Source: Homarus americanus
Lineage: Eukaryota > Arthropoda > Malacostraca > Decapoda > Nephropidae
Direction of reading: 5' to 3'
DNA: 64,000 nt
Assembly: GCF_018991925.1 (NCBI RefSeq)
Contig: NW_024744482.1
Location: forward strand, 530,001 to 594,000
Positions 27,538 to 39,948 of the stretch are shown piece by piece. Made by a program: the position numbers and the translations under genes. The notes beneath the pieces were generated by a model, which had not been told where the DNA came from, ran no database searches, and saw nothing but the letters and a program-made list of their open reading frames with translations. Positions within the stretch are counted from its first letter, which is position 1; each line of letters starts with the position of its first letter.

Positions 27538-27924
27538 AACGCTAAATATCATTACTATAACAACTTCACCGACCGTAACCTTAACTTACCTAATCTAGTT
27601 ATATATTGTTTATGTTATGATAACAAACGATGTCATATAGTGTAAAGGAATTAATTCGTGATTAATGACTTCCTTGGACGATTATCCTTATTTAATGAGA
27701 CATACATTACATATCTGATATGTAAATGAGTGTTCAATACTACTCTCAGAATCATACTAATGTTCATATGAGAAACAACTTACCGTAAACTTATTTAATA
27801 ATGACCACAACTGAGTGAGACAAATTCCACTTGAAAACATGAGACATCAAAAATGAAATATTGTACTAAATAGACAATCATCCGTAATGTATAAGCGCCA
27901 ACCAAAATACACAGTGGTATTAGG

Positions 27925-27925
<1 letters not shown>

Positions 27926-27997
<72 letters not shown>
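27926..27997. repeat. (CA)n microsatellite
   Basis: About 36 pure CA units. Confidence 0.98.
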
Positions 27998-27998
<1 letters not shown>

Positions 27999-27999
27999 C

Positions 28000-29971
28000 A
28001 GTAATACAACTAACTATTAAGTGCAGAAAATAACAGTGTTGTGGTCTCACTAGGCTACATCCCGTCCATCAGTCTTAAAGGATCGTCTCAGGAGGGAGGT
28101 TGATGTTCACGCCCACCATGATCAAGGGTTGTGTGATCTGCTACCATGAAAATATATCGACTCCCTGGTCCATCATCTCAACAGTAGCCAGGAGCAAGCA
28201 AGATGCCGTCAGCTTCTGAAGGTCTCTTGGTATAAGTTATCTGTTTATGTGAACATTACATGAACCCGTCTGGAGCACAACTGAAGACTCTCCTCCACCG
28301 GATTAGTAATACAGATTCAACAGAAGCTCATCAAGACTTGATGGACTCGTAAATACCCGTGTATATGTTCATTACATCAACACGTGTTCCGATAAACTCA
28401 TGAATTTACCGGAAAACTTTCTTACAGATTCGTAATATAGATTCCTCGGTGAAGCAGAACACATCGTGTTGTTACACTCGGGCGCAGCAGTCAAGCAAGA
28501 CGTACTATTGTTTTACACTCTACCGTAACAAAACCGTCAATGACGTCAGGATCCTACGGTTCAGCACTGGCGTAAGTGAAGAGCAACACTAAAGCAGCCG
28601 TAGGGCGTCCGTGCTTAAGACTTATAATTAGGTGCCATAAACCTTGCCTGGTCAATAATGTATTGGATGCTTCTCGCCAAGTATTGCTTCCACTTATCGG
28701 AGAGCCTAGTCTTTCGCCTGGTGGAAGCGGCCAAGATTACAGAGCACGACTGTGATGTAGGAATGTGTGTGCGTGTTGCGCGTCCTACAGTGCTTCATAA
28801 ACTCCCTTTTTACACTTGTAGATACAGGCACCGTAACATCAGTGCCACGAGTAGAGGAGAGACAGCCTCCTGCGTTCACCTGTACAATACACAGGTATAT
28901 GTGTATCTTTACTCTCACACCCGCAAGTACTTAAAATATTTCATGTTATTGGTATTAGGGAGTTGGTAAGTGGACACGGAGACACAGACTTTCACACGAG
29001 GTAAAAACAACTGTTCTTTACACTGTGATAGACTAAGAGAGATGCACATGACAGTGTGGGCTGTGAAAGGCAATGATATTGTCATCGACCAACATTCAGG
29101 CTAGGGTTGTCTGCCTCACTGTGGATAAGAAAGTTGGCAATAAAATATGTCCTTGTGAGATAAGAGGTGTTTTTATGTGTTAGAAATAAAGACCTACAAT
29201 TTGTAGGCAGATAGAAACACGTAATAGAGAAGGAAGTCACACAGAAGAGAAAAGCGATGATGAATACAGCGAATGAAAATAAGATTCGACTACAAGGAAC
29301 ATACATGGTGTAAGAGTATCGTGATAAGGAATGAGGTGTATTGCCACTGAGGCTGGAAAGACGGAGGAATGATGTACTGGGTCTCACTTGTATATTACCA
29401 ATGAAAAAAAAAACAGTAAAGAAATGGATCGTCCAATATGTAAACAAACGACTTAAGACTGTGAAGCACCACCCACAACACCAGGTTAACCTCAGTGCTT
29501 TATTGGCTATTTAATTAACCAGACACACTTGAAATTTCTAACATCACGATAGAATTCTAGTTACCAACCTTCAAAATGTCTAATACCAATAAAATTTTGT
29601 GGTTAAGATATCTTTTTTTTTTCTGTGTGTTTTAATGTTGACCAGAAATTTAGTTTAAAGTACACCATTTTTTACCAGGTAAGAACTGCCATGGCGTAGC
29701 TAACAATGGGCGCGTGAGTCATTATGTAGATTGGTTTGCCTACGCTGTCTCCAGACTTCAATTTTATCGCATACCAACACCATTGACTTGGTATTGTGGT
29801 CACTATCTATCTATCAATTATGCCCGAATCATTGAAGGGTAATAAACATGTTGAATCCCAAAGACAAATGTAAAAAATTCAACAATAATCTTTATCTATA
29901 GTGAACAAAAAAATAAAATAAAATAAAAATGAAATATATAAATACACTGAATAGTATTATATCACCAGTAT

Positions 29972-29972
<1 letters not shown>
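28000..29972. other. Unassigned sequence, no gene seen
   Basis: About 2 kb of mixed composition with no array. Frames at 28658-28969 (plus) and 29082-29447 (minus) are open by 100-120 codons but lack recognisable domains and convincing exon borders. Confidence 0.4.

Positions 29973-30019
<47 letters not shown>
29973..30019. repeat. (CT)n microsatellite
   Basis: About 23 CT units. Confidence 0.97.
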
Positions 30020-30022
<3 letters not shown>

Positions 30023-30194
30023 CAACACAACAAAAACACACCGATGTACTAAAGCCCACAAAACCAAACTCCACAGATTACAAAACAAAAAATATTAATA
30101 CATTACAAAATCGACACAATTTACTGTAACATAATAACAGTCTTGTCTTCCGAGCTGCCGGGGTCAGGTTGAGGTTCATACTGGTGACTTTAGA

Positions 30195-30255
30195 AACCAG
30201 GTCAGGGGTTGGGGGTGGAGGGGGGGAGGGAGGGGGTATGGGGGGAAAGGGGTTG
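30195..30255 (+). repeat. G-rich tract
   Basis: Multiple GGGGG and GGGG runs on the plus strand; quadruplex-compatible. Confidence 0.85.
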
Positions 30256-30446
30256 GGTTGGCCTCACTCTCCCTCTTCATGCATAATAAATTCGACCGGG
30301 TCACTGTGTCGTGTTCTGAGGAGAAGTCACGCACGTATATATACAATTATACCCATGGACACGTATATTCCTCGTAGTATATGATCGAGAATATACTGAA
30401 GCATATGAGATCACGTATGTGTTGTATATCTGATGCTTTGGTCCAC

Positions 30447-30448
<2 letters not shown>

Positions 30449-30508
<60 letters not shown>
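30449..30508. repeat. (GT)n microsatellite
   Basis: About 30 pure GT units. Confidence 0.97.
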
Positions 30509-30509
<1 letters not shown>

Positions 30510-31370
30510 AGAGAAAAACGGATTATTTGAGTCAATTTACGCAAATATTTTCCAATTATTTTATCTTCATCCCCATCATTATTATTCTCAAAATTATCAA
30601 TAATACTTGTTATCAGGAGCCATAATTAATATTGCTATAATCATAATATCACTCGGTATTATTTACATTACTATAATCATTAATATTCTTATTGTTATTA
30701 TACCTTTATACTTTTCTTCCATCCACCTCTATTTACTCACTTACTATAATACATAAAACCACATTACTTAAAAAACCAGATGTCTCCCAACACTCCTCAG
30801 TGATCCCGGGGTAGTGAGTTATATATCCCCCCTCCCCCCCTTGTACTGTACCTGCCTCGTCACTAGGAACCCTCTCTCCACCCACCTGCTGTGACGCCTT
30901 CACCCGTCACCACCCAGCCACCCACAGTCTCCACCCATCAACCCCACCCATCACGATACTTGTGAAGCTGTTTTCTTCTTTTTTCTTTTTCCTTCTGTTC
31001 TATTTATTCTTTATTTTCCTGTGCCATGATTTTATTCTCTGTCTTAGCCTCTACTGTTTATCTATTTCTCTCTACACCCTCACCCACTCACCCCATCCCC
31101 TCACTTAAATTAATAAAAACTATATACGTAAAAACACAACGTAAATAAAAAACAAATATATACATTAAAAACTTTAATTTATGGGAGTAATGTAAAAATA
31201 CTAACGTAAATGATTAACGGTAGAGATAAGAGGGAGATTTGACAGCTGGAAGATATAAGATAATGAACTTATTTAAAGTTATGATAATGATAGACAGGTA
31301 CAGTGTATGTGTTAATTAAAGGTATACTGTACTGCCCTCGTGTGGGATGACGTCATATAAAATAGAACCA
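30510..31370. other. Unassigned sequence, no gene seen
   Basis: AT-rich, with a C-rich patch at 30825-30960 (CCACCCA variants). Confidence 0.45.
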
Positions 31371-31679
<309 letters not shown>

Positions 31680-32540
31680 TCACATAGTCAATAATTGGCT
31701 GTACACAATATCACTGTAGTCTCCGCCATCTATCGACAAATAAATGAACTGTTCACTTATTTTTTCCAGTAAAACTACTTTTGATGACTAGTTTAACTAT
31801 TAACCTAGTTACACCCTTAAACAACTTATTTTTTTTGTTGCGGAGTAATACATAATACTGCGTAAAGACAACAGCCAATGAGAACGACGATTCATAGGAG
31901 TAAACCGAATTGTTGGTAGACTGCATACACCGCTGGGTAAAGCTGTTCTCTCCTTAGTTTAATATCCCCTGGCTGTTGTCTCATTGGCTGACTTTCTGGT
32001 TAGTTCAGCATCCTGTCAAGAGATGGCGCACAAAGCACTTTTTCGAAACTTAAGAGCGTTTTATAAGTCGAAACTCCAGGTATTGTGAATCCTTGGCTCC
32101 CCCACGGTTCATAAAAACAGGTTTACACTATGTATCTGATCTTAAATACAAAGTTCACTTATCCCAACTGAAACCAATGACCCAATGACTCTATATACAC
32201 TCGAGCTACCAACCAACACATTGAATGATCCACAATGCTAATACACAACTGTTTATTCACCTGTAGAGCCAATTATCTCCAACTTGCGCTACTTCTTCCA
32301 GGTAAACTCTTAAACACATCCATCATGCGTTTATGAAAGTCAATGAAGAGTGAAGGTTGTCTCTGTTCTCTTCATAGTAGATTAATCTTATGTTTATATT
32401 TACACCAATTGAGTTTGTGTGTATTCCACGTTCCTCAACTCTGGATACTTTTCTTCAATTCTATACTTTTTCCTCAACTCTGTATAATAATAGTTTTAAA
32501 TTTCCAATCCATTATCTCTGTTTCCCATCCCTTTATTTCT
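31680..32540. other. Unassigned sequence, no gene seen
   Basis: AT-rich, mixed composition; nothing recognisable. Confidence 0.45.
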
Positions 32541-32548
32541 TCTCTTAT

Positions 32549-32640
32549 TCTCACATATTTTCCATCCCGCATCTCCTCTTTCTCTTATTTATCACATATT
32601 TTCCATCCCACTATTATTTCTCTTCTTCTCACATGCTTAT
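32549..32640. repeat. Short duplicated block, 41-bp period
   Basis: TCACATATTTTCCATCCC occurs at 32551 and again at 32592 within a CTTATTT-rich pyrimidine background. Confidence 0.8.
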
Positions 32641-32985
32641 TCTAATACGTCATAATACCACCATCTTTCATCCGATTTTTACGACCTCACAAATTTTTCC
32701 TTCTTCCATTGTATTGTACTTTTCACGTCCCTCGACAGCGGCATCTCAACCTCATTGTGTTCAGCCATGTTACTGTGTCTTTCCCTTCCATCACTAGTTA
32801 GGGAAGACTTGTCCAGCACTTGAGTTTTAACCAAGATTGTAACCTTCTTTTCCATCAATTTTTCCTTCCATTCTACTTTTCCTTCCACCTTGCTCTTCCT
32901 TCCATCTTGCTTTACATCCATCCTGCTTATTCTATTAGTACATTAACTCAGGCTTATACTCTATGTTAAAAGAAAAATTATCCAC
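32641..32985. repeat. Pyrimidine-rich TTCCATC repeats
   Basis: TTTTCCTTCCATTC and CTTCCTTCCATCTTGC variants recur loosely at 32850-32930. Confidence 0.6.
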
Positions 32986-32989
32986 CATT

Positions 32990-33440
32990 ACCTTATAAGA
33001 ACATAAGAATCAAGGAAACTACAGCGGGATTATTGACCCAATGACCCATACTTGGCAGCCCTGTTTACACTCCGACCCTTATCATTCATATATCTGTCCA
33101 ACCTATACTTGAGTCTTCCCAGCGTGTTCGAGTTAATGAAGGTGTTGGATGATTTGTTCCACTCATACACAACTCTATTTCCCAAACCATTGTTTACCTA
33201 CTTCAAGTCTAAATCTAAATGTGTCCAGTTATAACCATTACTACGTGTTAACTCCCTGTTTGATAATTTGAATGTCTTAGTAATATCACCTTTGTTTATC
33301 GTCATTTTACATTTATACTCTTCCATTATATCACTCTACGTCTCTCAAAAGAATATAATTTCAGAGTTTGTCTTTCTATGTTGTAACTTTTCTATAACAG
33401 TGACCCCTAAAATTACTCGGCGAGATTAATTTATAAAATC
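32990..33440 (-). mobile_element. Non-LTR retrotransposon (LINE) ORF2 C-terminal relic
   Basis: On the minus strand this reads as the very C-terminal part of a LINE reverse transcriptase polyprotein. Visible blocks, in order, are TFKLSNRELTRSNGYN, then NRVVYEWNKSSNTF, then LGRLKYRLDRYMND, ending at a TAA at 33030-33032. The RVVxEWN...L..LK.RLD pattern downstream of the RT domain is typical of CR1/Jockey-like elements of invertebrates (family knowledge). It is broken: an in-frame TAG sits before the VNNGLGNRVV block, and further stops and a frame change lie upstream. Catalytic RT motifs are not visible, so this is a 5'-truncated dead copy. The sequence TTCTTATGTTCTT just after the stop on the minus strand may be the element's 3' terminal repeat. 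Family-level assignment beyond LINE is inference. Confidence 0.82.
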
Positions 33441-34990
33441 TTCCAGCTCATCACCTGTCGTTTTATAAAGAGGAGTGGTGAGTTGGATACCAAAGGTGTA
33501 TGAGTTATTAAGAATGTTGAACTGACGCAGGAGTGAATGCCGAGACCGAGGTAAGCAGGTGATGGAAGAAACTGACTGAGGAAGGCGCAGAGGGAGTCAG
33601 ATCGTGGAGGTGAAGGTGTGGCGGAGTCCTTTGAAATGAAACATTGGTGTGCGTGAGTAAAATGACAGAAGGGGAAGTACCAAGCAGTGGGGACGCAATA
33701 CTTAAAGTGTTAGAGGAGGATTGGAAGGAGTGGATAGTGAGAAATAAGAATTGAGGAAGAAATGGTTGGGAAACTCATGGACGGAATTCGTAGCTGATGC
33801 TGGTTTAGGGAAAGAATGAATGCGAGATTATTTTCTTATTTCTTTTATGATGCAAGGAAACATTTTAACACCTTTTGTTATTTTGACCAAGAAACATGAA
33901 GATTTTTTGTCGTTTTTTTGCAAAGGGAGAGAACAGCCTTTGCTTTCAAGGTCCCCAACACTCCTGTGTACACGAATATTAAGGAAATTTATTACAGTGA
34001 AGACGACAGGGAGGGAGGGAGGGCGAGAGGGAGGGAGAGAAGAAGACGAGGCCCAAAAGAGAGAGACACGCCGCCAAGATAGAAGAGCCGAGAATTACGG
34101 AGCCGCTTATTCTGTAAGAGGAGACCACAGGATCTATCAGTCTTCATGATTTAAGGATATTGCCAACTCGATAAGACGGGCGAAAGCAAGTCATGGCGCA
34201 CACGGATTAAAATCTATTTAAATTCGAGGACAAAACACGTTTTTCTCGTGGACATTATACAATTTTTACATAGCAGCTGGAGGCTAATAATCTGAATAAG
34301 TCACAGAGACCCACAACTTGTCGACACGTAAACTCACCTCAAGGCACTCAGCTCAGCAGTTTGCCTTAGCCAGTGATGAGTTATGATGTGTTTAGTAAAT
34401 TCTGTAATATACTTGATGGAGAGGCTTGCCTGCTCCAGGCTCGAGGACTGTGGTGAACGAAAGATCTTGAAGCATCCGGGAGGTCATCGTAGACACCTGT
34501 TTACCTGACCCCATACGTGAAGCACAGGTGTTCAATACTCTTATTTTATTTAACCATCCCGAGACTGTACATCATTTATACAGCAGTTGCCTAAGAAATT
34601 AGTAAATTAAATACTAAACCATTAATCATACCTGTTTAGAATAATAAATAAGAGATAAAGAACTGTTGGTACTCACAGGCGCCAATGCATTTGTCTTTCC
34701 CTTCCATTCATCCATCCATCTTCTTTCACCTTTAATCCCTGAGTTAAAAAAAGAAGTAAAAATCAACATTTATCATGACTCTGTTTGCATACATCTAAGG
34801 AAATTGTTACATGTACATTAATATCACTTATATTACTTGGAAATATATGAACAACGTCTCAGAAATCCTATACCTGAAAATCCTAACTCTCATATTTCAT
34901 TCTCTTTCCATTGGTGATGATTTTTGCTATAATATAAATCACAAAAATATAATAAAACTTGTGTACGCCGAAAAAGTGGTATTTTTTATT
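33441..34990. other. Unassigned sequence with GGGAGG patch
   Basis: A purine patch (GGGAGG/GAGGG) lies at 34008-34045. A short plus-strand frame at 33662-33754 (30 codons, Glu-rich) is open but unrecognised. Confidence 0.45.
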
Positions 34991-34994
34991 TATC

Positions 34995-35018
34995 TACACA
35001 CACACACACACACACACA

Positions 35019-35097
<79 letters not shown>

Positions 35098-35114
35098 ACA
35101 CACACACACACACA
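34995..35114. repeat. (CA)n array with CAGA interruptions
   Basis: About 60 CA units with three CAGA changes. Confidence 0.97.
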
Positions 35115-35520
35115 AACCCCCAACCATGTTTATATCTCCAGGGTAATAAAGTCATATCCCCTTAATAAGAATAAAATGCATTCTACCCCCAAAACCCGTG
35201 AGACTAACCCAAAGATTGGCCCCCAAGAACGTGAACAGCCAAGTCGTTTAAGTAAACCTTTATGACTCTCCGTGAAATCCCACAATTAACAGTCCCGACA
35301 TTGACTAGATTATTACTACGTTCAATTACAGTCTCCGTTTGACCCATTGTTCTACAGGAGATAAAATGGCCACATCTTGAAGGTTATTGTGTTATAGTCT
35401 TTATACATACACGTAAGGATATGTGTATAGAGATGTGTTTTATACATATTTGGATATGAATAAAGACTTGAATGTATACTAAGACACAAGCATGAGAACA
35501 TATACTATGGATTCTCATTT

Positions 35521-35524
<4 letters not shown>
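35115..35524. other. Unassigned sequence, no gene seen
   Basis: Mixed AT-rich DNA. Confidence 0.45.

Positions 35525-35562
<38 letters not shown>
35525..35562. repeat. (CA)n microsatellite
   Basis: About 19 CA units. Confidence 0.97.
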
Positions 35563-35564
<2 letters not shown>

Positions 35565-35698
35565 GGAGGCCACAAAGGTCTCGCACTCCCGCAGTTCCAA
35601 ACACTAGGAGGAGAGAGAAAAAATATAAGTGATTGTATTAGTGCGTGGGTAACCTACAGTGATAATGTCAGGGTGCCTCTCCCTCTCTCTCTACCGTT

Positions 35699-35760
<62 letters not shown>
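35699..35760. repeat. (GT)n microsatellite
   Basis: About 31 GT units, shortly after a CT-rich patch. Confidence 0.97.
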
Positions 35761-35761
<1 letters not shown>

Positions 35762-35852
35762 TTTCATCGGTGTCTCATTCATAAGAGAACTGGTCAAGCT
35801 TTCGATTGTATGTTGAAGTAATTTACGTACCTATTAATTAAGATTTCGAAAC

Positions 35853-35912
35853 ATACACACACACATACACACACACACTCTCTCTCTCTTACACACACAC
35901 ACACAAACACTC
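35853..35912. repeat. Compound CA/CT microsatellite
   Basis: Short CA blocks around a CTCTCTCTCTC core. Confidence 0.9.
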
Positions 35913-36228
35913 TCTTAATTTTCTAAGTCTACCAAAACAACATAATATCAGATAACTAATCACAAGTAAGTCTATGGAGCTGTTCAATAAAGTCCTAATA
36001 ACTCATACTAATAAAAACGTCGTTCAAAGTAATAATATTGACTTAGAACATCACTCAAACGCCACGAGACGGTATGTGATCAAGAAACCTTATCTTTATT
36101 ATAATTACAACATCTAATTATATATATTCGTGGTTCTGAACTTTAATGTGATGGATAATCGTCAAATAATTCTTCCAGTAACATGAATACGAGAGATTGA
36201 ACTCACCGAACAGCTGTGCAAATCCTGG

Positions 36229-36351
36229 GGTTGTTCATATTGGGTGTTCATATCTCCGTTGAACATCAAGGGTGTTCATATTGGGTGTTCATATCTCCGT
36301 TGAACATCAAGGGTGTTCATATTGGGTGTTCATATCTCCGTTGAACATCAA
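36229..36351. repeat. Minisatellite, 41-bp unit, three near-identical copies
   Basis: Copies at 36229-36269, 36270-36310 and 36311-36351. Each contains TGTTCATATTGGG then TGTTCATATCTCCGTTGAAC. The lack of divergence suggests a recent duplication. Confidence 0.95.
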
Positions 36352-36359
36352 GGGAAGGT

Positions 36360-36994
36360 CAACATCAGAGCAGAGGGTGGCCAAAGGTACCCCATGTTAC
36401 CTGATAAAAAGACCTTCGTTTCAGACTCCAGTACAGCTTTAACATAAAACAAATCATAAAAAAAAACAATAATAAAATAGAATACATTACAGTGTTATTT
36501 TAAACGTAATTACGATTTATGAGAAAAATTATAAGTACATAATTATGCAGTGTGGGTCATCAAAGGTATACACATAATGCCTGATTTCTTAATTTATTCA
36601 GTGTTGTAATGGCCTGAAGGTGTAAGAGGGAGTGTCTGGTAGTGATAGTGACGATCTGCTTCTAGGAATATAAGCTTCAAATTGCTTCGTTACCGATGAC
36701 TGATACATGTTAATGAGACATATTTGCATAGATGGATACGATTGCAGAAAGTCCTCTATCATCTGGGGAGTTGCATGAGGGAAATGAGAGAAGGAAACAT
36801 AAAATTTAATGATCCAACATGAAGATGCTCAACAAGATGACTGGTAATTATGTATAACCTTTACATGAGAGGGGGAAACACTTTCTAAATTATTCCTTTT
36901 ATATTTAGTCATGCAGAAGTATTAGTTTTTTTTTTATTAAGTACTCGGCTATTATTATGTAGAAAAATAAATTATTATATATTGTGAGGTTTTT

Positions 36995-36995
<1 letters not shown>
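36360..36995. other. AT-rich sequence, no gene seen
   Basis: No recognisable feature. Confidence 0.45.

Positions 36996-37056
<61 letters not shown>
36996..37056. repeat. (CA)n microsatellite
   Basis: About 30 pure CA units. Confidence 0.97.
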
Positions 37057-37058
<2 letters not shown>

Positions 37059-37385
37059 GCCTTTACTTTATACCTTTAACAATTTACTTTTCTCACGACT
37101 AATGATCAAGCAGTGAATATAAGTGATTACAGCAATAATCTACTCAATGGTGGACAGTTAATGGCAGGATTTCACGGAGAGTCGTAAAAGTTCTCTTATA
37201 CGACTTGCCTGTTCACGTTCTTATGGCGATTCTTGGCATAATTCTCACATATTTTGGAGGGAGAAAGAATATATTTAATCAATTTAGCTTCATCTCTCAA
37301 TACAAACACCTAAAGCAAAATCGCATCCTTTGATCCTTTCACGTGATAATGTGCACCTGGTCTGTATGTCAGACAGGTGAGAACA

Positions 37386-37480
37386 AGACATCATTAATAT
37401 ACCTGGTCACTACATCGGTTAGGTGGACACAAGACATCATTAATATACCTGGTCAATACATCGGTCAGGTGAAGTCAAGA
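37386..37480. repeat. Direct duplication, 46-bp period
   Basis: AAGACATCATTAATATACCT and the following bases to CATCGGT(T/C)AGGTG recur once at +46. A third start (CAAGACGCCACTA) fades out at 37475. Confidence 0.88.
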
Positions 37481-37489
37481 CGCCACTAA

Positions 37490-38055
37490 AATCCCCCCGA
37501 CCACAGAATTAGCCCTCGGCGAATATTAATCATGACTACATACACCATTAGTAGTTCTTATGAGACACCCCAAAAAAACAGTGAACTCTTCCTAAGACAA
37601 AACGGAAAAGTGTTCATATAATTGACATGACGTAAAGAAACCAGTAAGAAATTAAACTTAAAAAACGATCACATTTCTTACTTCGGGAGGAAATGAATAC
37701 AGCCACGAAGAAGGGATATGAGAGTTCGTTGTGACATAAAACACACCTGGAAGTACACCTTGGATAAGATAGGTAGATGGTGTTCAAGATATCCAGATGG
37801 TATGAACGTCGATATCTTCAAGTAACTTTTATAACCTAATATCAAACCAGTCAAATAAAGAAATGAAATTGATCCAAGAAAAAAATAAAAATAAAAATAT
37901 ATGAATTTCTACCCAGATTCATTATTGGTGACTTCAGTGACCTAGAGTTAAAAAAAAAAGAATTTGGTGAAGTATCTAGGAACAAACTTGGTGTTGGTGA
38001 GTATATGTGGAATAGGTATGTGGTGGACGTGTGTAAACAGTGCTTCCCTTATGTT
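37490..38055. other. AT-rich sequence, no gene seen
   Basis: No recognisable feature. Confidence 0.45.
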
Positions 38056-38059
38056 CTAA

Positions 38060-38200
38060 AGAGCATTAGTTCCATCAAGGGGCACTCGCAGACGACCCAG
38101 CTGTGAATGGGTACCTAAGTTGGGAAAGTGACTGAGGTCGAGTGTGTAGTTCCCGCCACGCTGCTTCCTTCCGTGCCAAAGGCTTAGCCATGAGTTCTAT
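38060..38200 (+). mobile_element. SINE 3' region (tail fragment)
   Basis: The segment CCAGCTGTGAATGGGTACCT at about 38098 and the following GTCGAGTG...CCGCCAC match the order and spacing of the tail of the tRNA-derived SINE at 59827-60052 (CTCAGCTGTG...GGTACCTAA...GTCGAGTGCAGTGCCGCCCAC). No box A or box B is seen upstream, so only the tRNA-unrelated 3' part survives. The AGCTGT.AATGGGTACCT motif is also, from memory, common in crustacean SINEs. Confidence 0.65.
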
Positions 38201-38204
38201 CTCG

Positions 38205-38342
38205 GTTAAATAGACGGGTTATGTAGAAGAGTTATATAAACGAATTATATAAATGGGTTCTATAGACGGGTTATATAGACGGGTTTTAAAGACGGGTTAT
38301 GTAGACGGGTTACAGTTACTCTTACAGTTACTCTTACAGTCA
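38205..38342. repeat. Degenerate ~13-16-bp repeat plus 12-bp repeat
   Basis: Units of GACGGGTTATATA recur every 13-16 bases to 38310, followed by about two and a half units of CAGTTACTCTTA. Confidence 0.85.
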
Positions 38343-38430
38343 ACCCACAATAATTATCCATAAATACATAAGTTAAGTCAATGGCAGGTTCGTTGGAGGA
38401 GAGAGAAGCCAATGAGAGACAAAAGAGGAA

Positions 38431-38432
<2 letters not shown>

Positions 38433-38467
<35 letters not shown>
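38433..38467. repeat. (GA)n microsatellite
   Basis: About 17 GA units. Confidence 0.96.
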
Positions 38468-38469
<2 letters not shown>

Positions 38470-38770
38470 AAGCCTGTTAAATTTTGCCCCTTGAGATAAA
38501 TTTACTAAACACATTATCTTATATAGTAGATTCTTAACATGGTTTTGTCCTATTAACTGTAGTAATTCCTCAGGACTTGAATAAAGGTATAAGCCAAGAC
38601 AAAATGAGATAGTGGGAGATGAAGGGTAAAAATGGAGGGAAGGAGGGTAAGTATGGAGGAGGGATGGAGGATAAAACGGAAAGGAATAAAGAGGAAGTGG
38701 GCATTAGTGGGTAGAATCTTTAGGGGTACATAGATCATTGGGAGGATGTTGACCCCCCCCCCTTCCCCCC

Positions 38771-38899
38771 TGTGTGTGTGTGTGTGTGTGTAAGAGATTC
38801 AATATGTAACACTATCCACCTACCTCACTTTCCCTCCTTTCCCTCCCTCCTCACTCATTTCCCTCTCCATCCACCTGTGTGTGTGTGTGTGTGTGTGTG
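38771..38899. repeat. Two (GT)n microsatellites
   Basis: GT arrays at 38771-38791 and 38877-38899, separated by a pyrimidine-rich TCCCTCC stretch. Confidence 0.95.
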
Positions 38900-39162
38900 A
38901 TGACGTGCCTCGCGTGTAATAAAATCACTTGACTGACATAAATGATTTACCGTGTTAAACGAGGATTACCATAAGCGGGTCTGCCAACGCTAGGGGGAGC
39001 ACCTTGTATACCTGCTTCCCGACGCCACCCTTCACAGTCTCAAGGTAGAATAATCATCAGTAACTTAGATCACCTGTGGCTTGTGTGATACATCCTTTCT
39101 GTATGTTAGTCACTTATAGCTATACACAGGCGAGTTAGGTTGGATTATGTGGTGGGTTGATG

Positions 39163-39183
39163 ACACACACACACACACACACA
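39163..39183. repeat. (CA)n microsatellite
   Basis: About 10 CA units. Confidence 0.95.
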
Positions 39184-39253
39184 GCTAAAGAGAAGGAGGA
39201 AAACGGAGATAAAAAAGGAAGGCTGTCCCACCATAATAATGTCATTGGCTCAC

Positions 39254-39467
39254 CAGACTGGAAGTGTCGCGTCAACCCGGGTAACACAGCAGCTGGCCGC
39301 CTCTTGCTGTAAAGTATGTCGGGTGACACTTGCAGATCCTTCCACTTGATAGCACCTTTGTAGAGCGTCGCTGTGGCGGAGTAATCCTGACTTATGGGTG
39401 TAGAGGCTCCATACTTGATCTTCATTTAGGGCATCTGAGGGGCTGGGCTGGGCTGGGCTGGGCTGGG
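39254..39467 (-). other. Candidate host exon (unrecognised)
   Basis: Best host-exon candidate in the window. On the minus strand it starts after TTTATTTCACAG (a good 3' splice-site shape) and ends at CTG followed by GTGAGC (a strong 5' splice-site shape at 39253-39248). Two frames stay open. One begins with ATG at 39425 and starts MKIKYGASTPISQDYSATA. The other, open from upstream of the acceptor, contains DQVWSLYTHKSGLLRHSDA. Sequence is complex, GC-balanced and unlike the surrounding microsatellites; the plus strand is interrupted by stops. The (AGCCC)n run at its 5' end is a caution. I recognise no family and cannot tell which frame, if either, is real. Confidence 0.3.
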
Positions 39468-39470
39468 CTG
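39444..39470. repeat. (GGGCT)n pentanucleotide repeat
   Basis: Five to six GGGCT units. Confidence 0.95.
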
Positions 39471-39655
39471 TGAAATAAATTTGTGAGGTAAGTAGGTTCC
39501 GTAGGCACAGCAACTGTAAATTAAGCATTTTTTTCGGTAATTAAGGAGGCAATTTGACTGAGACTACACTGGATCTCGTTCTCTTCCCCAATTGTATAAA
39601 GTTAGGTACTCATTCACAGCTGAGTGAATTGGGATATATTTCAAAAGTTACACAC

Positions 39656-39751
39656 CTCTCTCTCTCTCTCTCTGGTCTTACTTTTTGTACACTCTCTCTC
39701 TCTCTCTGGGCTCTTGGGTTTACTTCTTGTACACATTCTCTCTCTCTCTCC
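39656..39751. repeat. CT microsatellites in a tandem duplication
   Basis: Three short CT runs, each with a related flank (CTTACTTTTTGTACACTCT and TTACTTCTTGTACACATTCT), suggesting duplication of a ~45-base block. Confidence 0.8.
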
Positions 39752-39948
39752 CTTAATTAGTAAACAATACCTAGCTAGTAAAACCTGCTATTATGGTCGA
39801 TATCACCAAGTACCTTATAAGGCCATTAGTCTTATTTATCGATCTGATAACAGAATTTTAGGGTTACTTAATAAGCTATAAAAGGTGACACCGCATCTTT
39901 TGCATACTAATTATTATGGTTGTTGGCAGGTAATTAGGTTTTTTATTA

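Noticed and set aside
29082..29447. 121-codon minus-strand frame as a membrane protein
   Set aside because: Phe/Ser/Leu composition follows base composition; nothing recognisable.
33052..33234. 60-codon plus-strand frame as a peptide gene
   Set aside because: It is the antisense shadow of the LINE C-terminal relic.
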